From contig NZ_JACIEQ010000003.1 of assembly GCF_014196965.1 (NCBI RefSeq), positions 62,001 through 126,000 of the forward strand: a stretch of 64,000 nt of DNA, written 5' to 3'. This document shows, piece after piece, positions 16,207 to 23,457 of this stretch. Below the pieces are notes generated by a model. The model was not told the origin of the DNA. It saw nothing but the letters and a program-made list of their open reading frames with translations, and ran no database searches. The stretch is from Actibacterium naphthalenivorans (GTDB lineage: Bacteria > Pseudomonadota > Alphaproteobacteria > Rhodobacterales > Rhodobacteraceae). Within the stretch, counting starts at the first letter, position 1, and each line of letters starts with the position of its first letter. The position numbers and the translations under genes were made by a program.

Positions 16207-17238
16207 ATGGTAATTGAAGGACGATACTTAGATGAAATACTCAGAAAGCTCTATGGGGAGCTTACGAATAGTACGGATACCTTCGAGGCCAGCAAGGGTA
16301 AGGGGCAGGATTTACTTGGGCAGAAGATTGTCCTGAAAGACCCCCGCGCAAGGATAAGTGCGACAGCGACACGCGGTATGCTCATCTCTGCTCTTGCGGA
16401 GTTTTGCTGGTACATGAGCGGAAGCGCCGACCTCGACTTTATTCGCTTCTATCTAAAAGACTATCCCCCGAAAGATGCGACTGGCTCCATTCAAGAAGCG
16501 TATGGTCCACGCCTTAAAGGAACAGGCGAGTTTGGCTACAATATCGACCAGATAAATCGAGTAATTGAGAAGCTGCGAAAGAAACCTGATACGCGCCGCG
16601 CTGCTATCACGCTTCTCGAGTCCTCAGATCTAGAACCCAGCCAGAAAGAAGCCCCCTGCACAATCAGCCTACAGTTTATTCGAAGGCGCGAGCGTCTGCA
16701 CCTCGTGGCAATGATGCGCTCAAACGATGCTTATCTCGGATTTCCTCACGATGTCTTTTGCTTCACGATGATACAAGAACTTGTGGCGCGTTCTCTTGAA
16801 ATCAGGGTTGGCGACTACCATCATTTCGCAACGAGCTTGCACCTGTATGAAAACGATCAGGAATCTGTGGCAGCCTATCTGGGCGAGGGGTTTCAGAATC
16901 CAGTGTTTGCTATGCCGAAGATGCCTTCGGGATGTCAGATGGATAACCTCGCGGACTTTTTGGAAGTAGAGCGTGCCATTCGTCAGGGGAAGATTTCCGA
17001 CGCAAGACAGATTTCACTGCCCCAGTACTGGCGCGATCTTTCTTTGGTTCTTCTAAGGTGCGCGGACTCGCGTTATAAGAGAGGAACCAAGGTTCGCGAA
17101 GATAACTTCGCGCAGATCGGCGACCCATTTTATCGTAATTTTTTCATCAAGCGCCCACAGATTCTACCGAAAGGTGACGCGAAAGTGTTGGTGCAAGATA
17201 AACTTGATTTAGGCGAAGAGCAGTCCAATGCGAATTAA
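16207..17238 (+). CDS. Thymidylate-synthase-fold nucleotide hydroxymethylase, dCMP hydroxymethylase-like
   Basis: The 343-residue protein has the thymidylate synthase core: AYGPRL near residue 100, DTRRAAITL with paired arginines at 130-131, the catalytic Cys151 in APCTISLQF, RSNDAYLGFPHD at 171-182, VGDYHHF, and the HLYEND end motif. In true ThyA the residue aligned with Asp182 is an Asn that selects uracil. Asp at this place marks dCMP hydroxymethylases such as T4 gp42, which also has RSND and GF..D. The predicted reaction is transfer of a hydroxymethyl group from methylenetetrahydrofolate to dCMP (or CMP). It follows hsdR by 23 bases and overlaps the next gene by 11 bases. Activity is inferred. 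Confidence 0.75.
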   Translation: MVIEGRYLDEILRKLYGELTNSTDTFEASKGKGQDLLGQKIVLKDPRARISATATRGMLISALAEFCWYMSGSADLDFIRFYLKDYPPKDATGSIQEAYGPRLKGTGEFGYNIDQINRVIEKLRKKPDTRRAAITLLESSDLEPSQKEAPCTISLQFIRRRERLHLVAMMRSNDAYLGFPHDVFCFTMIQELVARSLEIRVGDYHHFATSLHLYENDQESVAAYLGEGFQNPVFAMPKMPSGCQMDNLADFLEVERAIRQGKISDARQISLPQYWRDLSLVLLRCADSRYKRGTKVREDNFAQIGDPFYRNFFIKRPQILPKGDAKVLVQDKLDLGEEQSNAN

Positions 17239-18154
17239 AGATCAAGCTAGAACCAATCAAATTTCTACACAGCTCGATTATTTTTCGGCCAACCAAATTC
17301 CTCTGGTTGGCATGAACAACGCCAGCCGTAAATCTACCCTAATCGCACAGATCATCGATAGCATTCGGCGAACAGAGTATTTGCTTCAAATCTCGATCCG
17401 CTCAAGCTCTGCCAGTTTATACACACCTTACTCAGGGAGTTTTCAACCTTTGGCTGGTGCGGCAGCCCTGCACAAGGCAGGTCAAATTGATGAAGCCTAC
17501 TGGCTTGTTTACCTGGCGACACATTTCGGGAAGCACAAGCATGACGGTTGGAACCTAACCGAAGACATCTATGGCAGGTTCGGGCAAGGAGGCGTTTGGG
17601 ATTGGAACGCCGTCAGCCAGAACCCGCAGGCGATAGCCAACTGGCTTCAAGCCAACTATCCCCATGTCACAAGTGCCGGCAGATCAAGGCGTTTTGGAAA
17701 CCATCGAAAGTATGAAACCTTGAAGCCCGGACCGAAAGGCACTGGACACGCCGTGGCCACTTACATTGAGTGGATCAATGCTCATGGCTCACATGCCGCG
17801 CTCATACAAAGCGCTCAGGCGAGTGTTGGTCAGAACCCACAAGAGGTTTTCGCATTTCTCTATAAAGACCTGAACAATGTCGCCAAGATGGGCAGGCTTG
17901 GGAAGTTCGATTTGCTTTGCAATCTCAGCAATCTACAGATCGCACCGATCTTTCCAGACAAGGGGTATATCAAAGAAGCTACCGGACCGAAATCAGGGGC
18001 ACAGTTGCTGTTCGGAAATGCGCTCAACGTATCTCAACTGGAGGACGCTTGCGTCGATTTGGCGACGCATTTGAACGTGAGCGCTCAAGTCATTGAGGAT
18101 TCACTGTGCAATTGGCAGAAGAGTCCCGATAACTATATCTATTTCAATGGCTAG
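17228..18154 (+). CDS. Alpha-glutamyl/putrescinyl thymine pyrophosphorylase clade 3-like protein
   Basis: The 308-residue protein carries segments I associate with the clade 3 family named after phage thymine-hypermodification enzymes: IAQIIDSIRRTEYL, PLAGAAALHKAGQIDEAYWL, TLATHFGKH-like VYLATHFGKHKHDGWNLT, RRFGNHRKYETL, and GKFDLLCNLSNL. Phage members install amino groups on an activated 5-hydroxymethyl pyrimidine in DNA, releasing pyrophosphate. The start overlaps the hydroxymethylase gene by 11 bases, so the two are likely translated together. No 5-hydroxymethyl-pyrimidine DNA kinase is seen nearby. The stop overlaps the convergent antitoxin gene by four bases. The family call is from memory, not a search. 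Confidence 0.65.
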   Translation: MRIKDQARTNQISTQLDYFSANQIPLVGMNNASRKSTLIAQIIDSIRRTEYLLQISIRSSSASLYTPYSGSFQPLAGAAALHKAGQIDEAYWLVYLATHFGKHKHDGWNLTEDIYGRFGQGGVWDWNAVSQNPQAIANWLQANYPHVTSAGRSRRFGNHRKYETLKPGPKGTGHAVATYIEWINAHGSHAALIQSAQASVGQNPQEVFAFLYKDLNNVAKMGRLGKFDLLCNLSNLQIAPIFPDKGYIKEATGPKSGAQLLFGNALNVSQLEDACVDLATHLNVSAQVIEDSLCNWQKSPDNYIYFNG

Positions 18155-19239
18155 TTTACCCAACGATATCGCCGTTTGAGGTGCTGCATTTGATTGAAGC
18201 CAATGATCCTGGCGTGTTGAAGCTGACCGACAATCAAACCGGGAGCGATACCGATCTTCTTGGCAAAATCTATGATGAGCGACTTTGATGAGGCGAGCCC
18301 GAAAAGCTCTTCCTGGTGCATCATGGGGACAATTACATGAGATGCGAATTCATTGGCTTCGCTCTCGCATTCTTCTTCCTGCAGGTCCGAGTTTTCGAGG
18401 ATTGGCATTTTGTCAAAGTGCAAAAGTAGGTGGCCGATCTCATGAAACAGCGAGAACCAGAACTGATCATCGGATAAGTACCTAAAGCTCAACTGGATAT
18501 GCGGTGTGTCGTCAGCCAATATCCTTACCGCACCGCTAGCCGAGCATCCTTTTGGCGCTCTTACGATTGCGAATTTTACACCGGCTCTGGCCAGTCCCTC
18601 TTTGAGCTTGGGCAAGAACAGCGAAGGGCTCTTATACCAAGTCAGCCGTCGAAACCCGTCGAGTTCACGCCTAAGCTGTTCGGGCGACCATTCGGCAACC
18701 TCGTCGGCTTGTGTTTCTATTTCACCTTGGCGGAGCCATGCTGTTGTTGCGATTTCACAGGAGGCATAGGCCGTCGCGCGGCGGTAAGCTGCGCCGCGAA
18801 ACGCGTTCTCGTATCGCCCCTGCCACTGCGCTATCGTCGACACACCGAAAAACTCCATACTTTCGGCAATCTTATCCTCCCGGCTCCTGACATTTTCAAT
18901 CCAGCCGAATTTCTTCATGTCAGCCAGGGGCAATGTGCTGATTAGGTCTTCGAAGCTGTTTACGCTGACCTTCTCCGGTAGCTCCATGCTGGCACGATAG
19001 TCATGCTCCCGTGCCATCCAGAAACTCTCGGAAGCGCCAAAGACGTCCGTGAGTTGCCTTGCCAATTGGACATCAATCGCATGCTTGCCGTCCAACAGCT
19101 TTTGGGTGACACTTTTCGTGTGACCGATACGTTCGGCAAAATCTTCAACGGTCAGTTCGTTCTGTTCCAAAAGAGAAATTATTGTATGGCCGGGTGGTGA
19201 TACCCAATCCGGCTTCTCCATTAATTCATTACCTGACAT
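18151..19239 (-). CDS. HigA-type XRE antitoxin fused to an ImmA/IrrE metallopeptidase
   Basis: The 362-residue protein starts at ATG 19239, preceded by GGGGAT. Residues about 12-75 form an XRE domain of the HigA/VapI type (SLLEQNELTVEDFAERIGHT, FGASESFWMARE). The C-terminal part has the zinc peptidase motif FHEIGHLLLH (HEIGH) with downstream ECESEANEFA, typical of ImmA/IrrE proteins that cleave repressors. It follows the toxin gene and overlaps it by 11 bases. It would bind the upstream operator and neutralise the toxin; the peptidase part may sense a stress signal and alter repression. It is convergent with the pyrophosphorylase-like gene. Confidence 0.85.
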   Translation of the reverse strand: MSGNELMEKPDWVSPPGHTIISLLEQNELTVEDFAERIGHTKSVTQKLLDGKHAIDVQLARQLTDVFGASESFWMAREHDYRASMELPEKVSVNSFEDLISTLPLADMKKFGWIENVRSREDKIAESMEFFGVSTIAQWQGRYENAFRGAAYRRATAYASCEIATTAWLRQGEIETQADEVAEWSPEQLRRELDGFRRLTWYKSPSLFLPKLKEGLARAGVKFAIVRAPKGCSASGAVRILADDTPHIQLSFRYLSDDQFWFSLFHEIGHLLLHFDKMPILENSDLQEEECESEANEFASHVIVPMMHQEELFGLASSKSLIIDFAKKIGIAPGLIVGQLQHARIIGFNQMQHLKRRYRWVN

Positions 19240-19537
19240 CGTTGATCCCCATGAGCTTGACCCGAGCGACTGTTGACCAGTCATATTGTGATCCATCCAC
19301 CAAGGCTGGATAGTTTGGCACCATCTGGATTGAAAGAAGGCTTGGCATTTCCAAAGTGCATCGATTTGCATCGATTAAAACCTGACCGACCAGGAGCTCG
19401 TGGACACTGCTCGCGGCCTGAATATCTGAATGCCGTGCCTGTAAAGATGCTGCCGCCTCCTCACCCAAATATTGTATAGCAGTCGGTGTGCGAAAGCAAA
19501 TCTCCTGAAGCAGTTCTGAATTGTACGAAATCAACAA
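19229..19537 (-). CDS. HigB-like ribosome-associated RNase toxin
   Basis: The 102-residue protein has the RelE/HigB-like pattern AIQYLGEEAAASLQARHSDIQAASSVHELL, in which the LG..AA..L..R..D...A.S...L spacing matches HigB-type toxins, and a C-terminal WSTVARVKLMGIND strand. Such toxins cleave mRNA on the ribosome. It appears to start at TTG 19537 after a purine-rich GAGAGAG. It precedes the XRE-ImmA antitoxin gene, the toxin-first order usual for higBA. It is somewhat diverged (LVGQVLIDANRC in place of the usual LPG..H), so the active residues should be viewed with caution. Confidence 0.75.
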   Translation of the reverse strand: MLISYNSELLQEICFRTPTAIQYLGEEAAASLQARHSDIQAASSVHELLVGQVLIDANRCTLEMPSLLSIQMVPNYPALVDGSQYDWSTVARVKLMGINDVR

Positions 19538-19561
19538 ATGGCTCTCTCTTTTTCTTTATTA

Positions 19562-19591
19562 TTAATAGATTAGCCAATGACCAAGGGTCAA
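19562..19591 (-). promoter_or_regulatory. Candidate higBA promoter with operator
   Basis: On the minus strand, TTGACC (19591-19586) and TATTAA (19567-19562) are separated by 18 bases and could be the -35 and -10. The -35 is embedded in a perfect inverted repeat, TGACC-AAG-GGTCA (19578-19590), a suitable site for the XRE antitoxin. The toxin start is 25 bases downstream of the -10. Confidence 0.45.
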
Positions 19592-19639
19592 GCATCGCAT
19601 GGTCCAAATCTGTGTACTGTCCTCAGTGTCACCTCAACG

Positions 19640-20000
19640 TGAGCCATGCTTAAAGGCAAGGCAAAATTCAGATTTTGGCGCACCCTTTGCGGGTCGGGCT
19701 GTCGTGAACCGAGCCCGCCTTTGGCGGTCTCGGCCCTGCGGCTTCCATCCCTTGCGCAGCTATAGCCAGCCGTGAACGGCTGACACTTTTTCCTTTCATT
19801 GGGGCCTTGCAGGCCCGTCCTCCGTCAAGACCAAGCCCCTTTGCTATGGCTTCGGGCGCAGCCAGCGGTCTCCCCGTCCTTCCGCACTTCGTTTGTGCAG
19901 GACGGGCGATCCCCCTCCGCTGTCTGCGGTCTGTGACGGTCTCCCCCCGCTCATTGGCGCGGGCCTAGTCCGGTTGCATGCGCAACCGACTACCCGACGA
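19640..20000 (+). promoter_or_regulatory. Hairpin-rich leader upstream of ardC
   Basis: No gene is seen here, but many perfect stems are: CCGAG/CTCGG with inner CGCC/GGCG (19709-19733), CAGCCG-TGAA-CGGCTG (19767-19782), CCCGTCCT/AGGACGGG with inner GCAC/GTGC (19873-19906), and CGGTTGC-ATGC-GCAACCG (19971-19988). Leaders of transfer-early antirestriction genes can fold in single-stranded DNA to make promoters active just after entry (the Frpo/ssi type). That role is inferred here from structure and from the downstream gene. Confidence 0.4.
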
Positions 20001-20013
20001 AAGGGGAAAGCCA

Positions 20014-20922
20014 ATGAAAACCGATATTTATGAAAGAGTGACCAACAAGATTATTGCCGATCTGGAGCAGGGCGAGCTGACTTGGCTCAAGCCTTGGAGC
20101 AGCGGCAACCTTGAAGGCAAGATTACCAAGCCCCTGCGGCACAATGGCGTGCCCTATAACGGCATCAACATCCTGATGCTGTGGGGCGCAGCCGTGGAGT
20201 CGGGGTATCTCTCCCCGTTCTGGATGACCTTCAAACAGGCCAAGGAGCTTGGCGCGCATGTGAAGAAAGGCGAGCGCGGTAATCTGGTGGTCTATGCCAA
20301 CACCATCACCAAGACCGAAGAGCAGGACGACAGCAGCGAGGAAGAACGCAAAATCCCCTTCATGAAGGGATACAGCGTGTTCAATGTCGAGCAGATCGAA
20401 GGCTTGCCCGAGCACTACTATGCCACGCCCGAACCTGTGATTGATCCGGCCACGCGCATCGATCACGCCGAAGAGTTTTTCGGGCATGTCGGCGCGGATA
20501 TCCGCCATGGTGGGAACAGCGCTCATTATGCGGGCGGTAGCGATCATGTGCAGATGCCGATATTTGAGAGCTTCCGCAGCCCCGAAGCCTACTACGCGAC
20601 CCTTGCCCATGAACTGACGCATTGGACCAAGCACAAGAGCCGCCTTGATCGTGAATTCGGGCGCAAGCGTTGGGGCGATGAAGGCTACGCGCGCGAAGAG
20701 CTGGTCGCCGAGCTGGGCGCAGCGTTCCTGTGCGCCGATCTCGAGCTGACCCCCGAACCCGGCACCGATCACGCCGCCTATATTCAAAGCTGGCTGAAAG
20801 TGCTGAAGGATGACAAGCGGGCGATTTTCAACGCTGCCTCCCATGCGCAGCGTGCGGCGGATTTCCTGCACGGATGCCAGCCGATGGTCGAGGCGGACAG
20901 CAAGGAAGAAGTCGCCGCATAG
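20014..20922 (+). CDS. ardC: Antirestriction protein ArdC
   Basis: The 302-residue product has the ArdC layout: an N-terminal single-stranded-DNA-binding domain (YERVTNKIIADLEQGELTWLKPW, then RHNGVPYNGINILML) and a C-terminal zincin metallopeptidase domain. The zinc motif is HELTH (199-203) in YATLAHELTHWTKH, and a downstream EELVAELG supplies the third ligand. ArdC proteins protect incoming plasmid DNA from host restriction and promote establishment. The ATG at 20014 is chosen over an upstream one at 19978 because AAAGGGGAAAG precedes it. Its leader is full of hairpins. It ends at a strong bidirectional terminator. Confidence 0.92.
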   Translation: MKTDIYERVTNKIIADLEQGELTWLKPWSSGNLEGKITKPLRHNGVPYNGINILMLWGAAVESGYLSPFWMTFKQAKELGAHVKKGERGNLVVYANTITKTEEQDDSSEEERKIPFMKGYSVFNVEQIEGLPEHYYATPEPVIDPATRIDHAEEFFGHVGADIRHGGNSAHYAGGSDHVQMPIFESFRSPEAYYATLAHELTHWTKHKSRLDREFGRKRWGDEGYAREELVAELGAAFLCADLELTPEPGTDHAAYIQSWLKVLKDDKRAIFNAASHAQRAADFLHGCQPMVEADSKEEVAA

Positions 20923-20944
20923 AGACAAAGTTCAATGAAAATCT

Positions 20945-20970
20945 TTTGGCTGGCGATTTCGCCAGCCAAA
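20945..20970. terminator. Bidirectional terminator between ardC and the convergent gene
   Basis: A perfect 11-base stem (TTTGGCTGGCG, loop ATTT, complementary arm ending CAGCCAAA) lies between two convergent genes. T-runs or A-runs at each end suit termination in both directions. Confidence 0.75.
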
Positions 20971-20971
20971 G

Positions 20972-21907
20972 TCACTCTGCTTTCTCATTAGTCCGCATTT
21001 CTTTATCTATATGCGCGACGATACGTATTGCGGTATCAAGGGCATCCTGCAAATAAGGTTTATCGAATTGGACAAGCTTCTTTCCGTCCTTGGTTTCACC
21101 ATTTCTATGCACACAATCATGGCGTAGCGCTGCATAATCCCGAAGTGCCGCCAAATCAGCATCAGTAGGCGTTAGTCTAAACCCAAAGGCCATCGCGTAC
21201 CACAACACAACACCCTCTGGTTTTTCCTTGCCGCCTTTGTCCTTCTTTCCGCTGCCGAACTGGTGATAGAGCCGGTTCTTTAGATTATATTCAATCCAGT
21301 TTTGCACTGCATTTGGGTCACGCAGGACACTAGAAGCGGCTATACTTGCATCTTTGATTGCACCGTCCTTCTCCGAGAATGAAACAAGTAAAGCTGGATG
21401 TTCTCGCAAACCCTTGATCAAATTGTCGCAGAAATAGGCTTCGAGGAATGTCAATATCTGCGCAAATATCATGCGGTTGATCAATGCTCCCCCAGATTCG
21501 CAGGCCTGCGCTTTGATGATTTCACGCAGTTCGTCGGCGTTCAGGTCAAATACATCTTTCGGATGCTCGGGTATCTCCCAGTCATCCAACCATTCTTCCG
21601 GCGGCCTATCATAGCCCGGCGGATCGCAACTGACATGGGTGCTTTCGTACTCTCGAATCGTCATATCGCAATGGGCCGGTCCTGCCCAAACATCGGCAGA
21701 AAATAAATTTTCGCATCCCTCGCAATACAACTCGGCTTCACCTTCGGAGGTCATTTCGCTGGACTTTTCGGCCATATAATTTGGCTCGGGCACATCAACA
21801 TCCTGATGGTTATCATGTCCGCAAGCAGGACAAGTAAACTGTACTCTCGACACCCACCTTTGAGCATTCAGGACATTGTCGATCATATAGTCTTTCATTC
21901 GTCCCAT
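20972..21907 (-). CDS. Zinc-ribbon protein with C-terminal HEPN-like motif, unknown function
   Basis: The product has about 311 residues from ATG 21907 (GAGG upstream). The N-terminal part has two CxxC pairs (FTCPACGHDN and LYCEGCENLF), forming a likely zinc ribbon. The C-terminal helical domain contains ALRHDCVHRNG, an R-X4-H motif followed by N, as in HEPN RNases. It is preceded by a helical stretch with a conserved look (RLTPTDADLAALRDYA). HEPN proteins often act as abortive-infection or toxin RNases. It lies between ardC and the mobilisation genes. The function is a hypothesis. The gene differs from its neighbours in having lower GC. Confidence 0.5.
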   Translation of the reverse strand: MGRMKDYMIDNVLNAQRWVSRVQFTCPACGHDNHQDVDVPEPNYMAEKSSEMTSEGEAELYCEGCENLFSADVWAGPAHCDMTIREYESTHVSCDPPGYDRPPEEWLDDWEIPEHPKDVFDLNADELREIIKAQACESGGALINRMIFAQILTFLEAYFCDNLIKGLREHPALLVSFSEKDGAIKDASIAASSVLRDPNAVQNWIEYNLKNRLYHQFGSGKKDKGGKEKPEGVVLWYAMAFGFRLTPTDADLAALRDYAALRHDCVHRNGETKDGKKLVQFDKPYLQDALDTAIRIVAHIDKEMRTNEKAE

Positions 21908-22037
21908 CTTCGGAGGCCTCGTCTTTTTCAACTGCAAATGTGTCGATCCAAAAGAAGCTTAATCTAGGTGAATTAGCTTGCAAAGACAACAGTTTATGAG
22001 TGGAGTGCGGCTGACCGATAGGCCAGCCGCGAGCCCG

Positions 22038-22217
22038 TTAATGACCTGGCGAGCGTGTTGCCAGTTCATCTTCGATATTGCGCATGCTCTGAAGAGCATC
22101 ATAGCGCTCCGCGCTACTGCGCGGCGCTGCGCAAAAGGCGTTGAATGCTTCGGCCAACAGGCCGTGCAATTCTGCTGTGCTTCGGGATGCCGCTTCAAAT
22201 CGTGAAACGAGTTTCAT
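22038..22217 (-). CDS. 59-residue helical protein of unknown function
   Basis: This short gene is preceded by a near-perfect AAAGGAGGA ribosome-binding site six bases before the ATG. The product is Ala-, Glu- and Arg-rich and predicted helical (FEAASRSTAELHGLLAEAFN, RYDALQSMRNIEDELA). It has no cysteine cluster or membrane helix. It lies upstream of the zinc-ribbon gene on the same strand, 130 bases away. I do not recognise it, but the ribosome-binding site makes it a real gene in my judgement. It could be a small regulator or an antitoxin-like partner of the downstream gene. Confidence 0.6.
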   Translation of the reverse strand: MKLVSRFEAASRSTAELHGLLAEAFNAFCAAPRSSAERYDALQSMRNIEDELATRSPGH

Positions 22218-22764
22218 CGCTATCCTCCTTTTGTTTCAAGGAGGCCCCGAACCGCTCAGGGCCTTTCGGCCTCGCACACATCATCCATGGCCCATGAAGG
22301 CCCTGATGGATCGGGATAGACTCTCTTGGATTAGTTGGAGAACAGCGTTTGAAGCACGCCGCTACCGGTTTGACGAGCGTGACCGCAGCCACGGCTGACA
22401 CGCATTCGGAACGAGCGGCACGAAGCTGTCATGCCGATGGGCACGCGCCCGTGCGCTCAGTGCGGCGCGATCTTGTTCAAAGCATTGCGTTTATTATCGA
22501 AGGTGAAGTGGTGACACGCAGAAGGCCGGTGCGCTCGCGGAGGCGTTTGGTAGGCCTGCGCGTTTTTCGAGGCGGCACTGATCATCCTTGCCTGTGGGGG
22601 CTTGCACCAAGAGCCCTTAAATCCCTGGCCGAATGCGGCTCAGCATTCAATGTCCTGCCCGCACCACCTGTCTTCGACAGCCGTGTCGAACATGAACCCT
22701 GATCCTTTGCCTTCGGCGCGACGGGAGGGCGTTAGCAAGCCAACCCAAGCAAAGGAGACAAACC
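22218..22764. other. Intergenic region between divergent small genes
   Basis: No gene is convincing. Next to the left gene there are GGCC-rich short hairpins (around 22230-22300). The remainder is GC-rich with no repeats I can define. It must contain promoters for the genes at 22217 (leftward) and 22765 (rightward). Confidence 0.35.
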
Positions 22765-23001
22765 ATGGCACGCGAAAACACCAACCAGACCCAACCGCTC
22801 AACGCGCCCGATTACCTGGCGTGGCACGTCACCAACAAAAACGATAAATCCTTCTGGAACAAGGTCGGGGCCGTATGGGGGCACAAAGACGGGCGGGGCT
22901 ACACCCTTCAGCTCGACACCTGTCCGATCAATGGCCGGATCGTCCTGCGCCTGCCGCTCGAAGACGCACCAGAGACCGCAAACGATGCGGGGCGCTCATG
23001 A
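22765..23001 (+). CDS. Conserved small plasmid-type protein
   Basis: The 78-residue protein (MARENTNQTQPLNAPDYLAWHVTNK) has a central FWNKVGAVWGHKDGRGYTLQLD segment and a beta-rich end, a pattern often seen in small proteins encoded beside mobilisation genes on alphaproteobacterial plasmids. There is no signal peptide or membrane helix. AAAGGAGA precedes the ATG. The TGA stop overlaps the start of the next gene (ATGA), so the two are translationally coupled. Its job is unknown, possibly in transfer or DNA handling. Confidence 0.6.
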   Translation: MARENTNQTQPLNAPDYLAWHVTNKNDKSFWNKVGAVWGHKDGRGYTLQLDTCPINGRIVLRLPLEDAPETANDAGRS

Positions 23002-23417
23002 GCGCCCCAGATACGGGCGGCTACGCTCCCGGTCATCCATGGTACTATCTGCTTGGCGGCGATATTTTACCACCGAAGGCTATCCGTATTGAGGCACGTC
23101 TCGCCGAGTACAAAGGATATAGGCAAGAGGAAATTTTGAACGCGGCTGCCAAGCCAGAACCACAGCGGTCAAAGTTTCTTCACAAAATTCGCGCAGAAGT
23201 GCAGCAGTCGTTGAAGGACAACATCTCGCGCTACCGCGAAGTCGCACGAGAACTTCATACTTATCGCCGAAGCCATTCACGAGAGCCGACCCCGAATTGC
23301 AGCGAATCCGTCCACATGTCGATGAGCCTGAAATACGCGCATATCTACAATGACTTCGCGCATCTTGACCTGCTGGATAGCCTGCCTCAGCAAGCCAGCT
23401 TGTTCGATCTGCTTTAG
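22998..23417 (+). CDS. Hypothetical protein coupled to the upstream small gene
   Basis: The product has 139 residues starting at ATG 22998, which overlaps the stop of the upstream gene. It begins with an apparently disordered Gly/Pro-rich stretch (MSAPDTGGYAPGHPWYYLLGG). Helical, basic and acidic segments follow (IRIEARLAEYKGYRQEEILN, LHKIRAEVQQSLKDNISRY). No signal peptide or catalytic motif is visible. It ends just before a strong terminator, which closes a two-gene unit. The family is not recognised. Confidence 0.55.
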   Translation: MSAPDTGGYAPGHPWYYLLGGDILPPKAIRIEARLAEYKGYRQEEILNAAAKPEPQRSKFLHKIRAEVQQSLKDNISRYREVARELHTYRRSHSREPTPNCSESVHMSMSLKYAHIYNDFAHLDLLDSLPQQASLFDLL

Positions 23418-23423
23418 CGACCT

Positions 23424-23450
23424 GCGCCGCCAATATTGGCGGCGCTTTTT
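23424..23450 (+). terminator. Rho-independent terminator
   Basis: A perfect 22-base palindrome (arms GCGCCGCCAAT and its complement, 23424-23445) is followed by TTTTT. It lies seven bases after the stop of the 139-residue gene and before the convergent relaxase gene end. Confidence 0.85.
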
Positions 23451-23457
23451 CTTGCTG

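Noticed and set aside
16207-17238. Annotation as ordinary thymidylate synthase (thyA).
   Set aside because: The uracil-reading Asn is replaced by Asp and the flanking RSND...GF pattern matches dCMP hydroxymethylase instead.
22349-22702. A 117-codon frame in the intergenic region before the 22765 gene.
   Set aside because: No ribosome-binding site; the composition is Arg-rich as in shadow frames.
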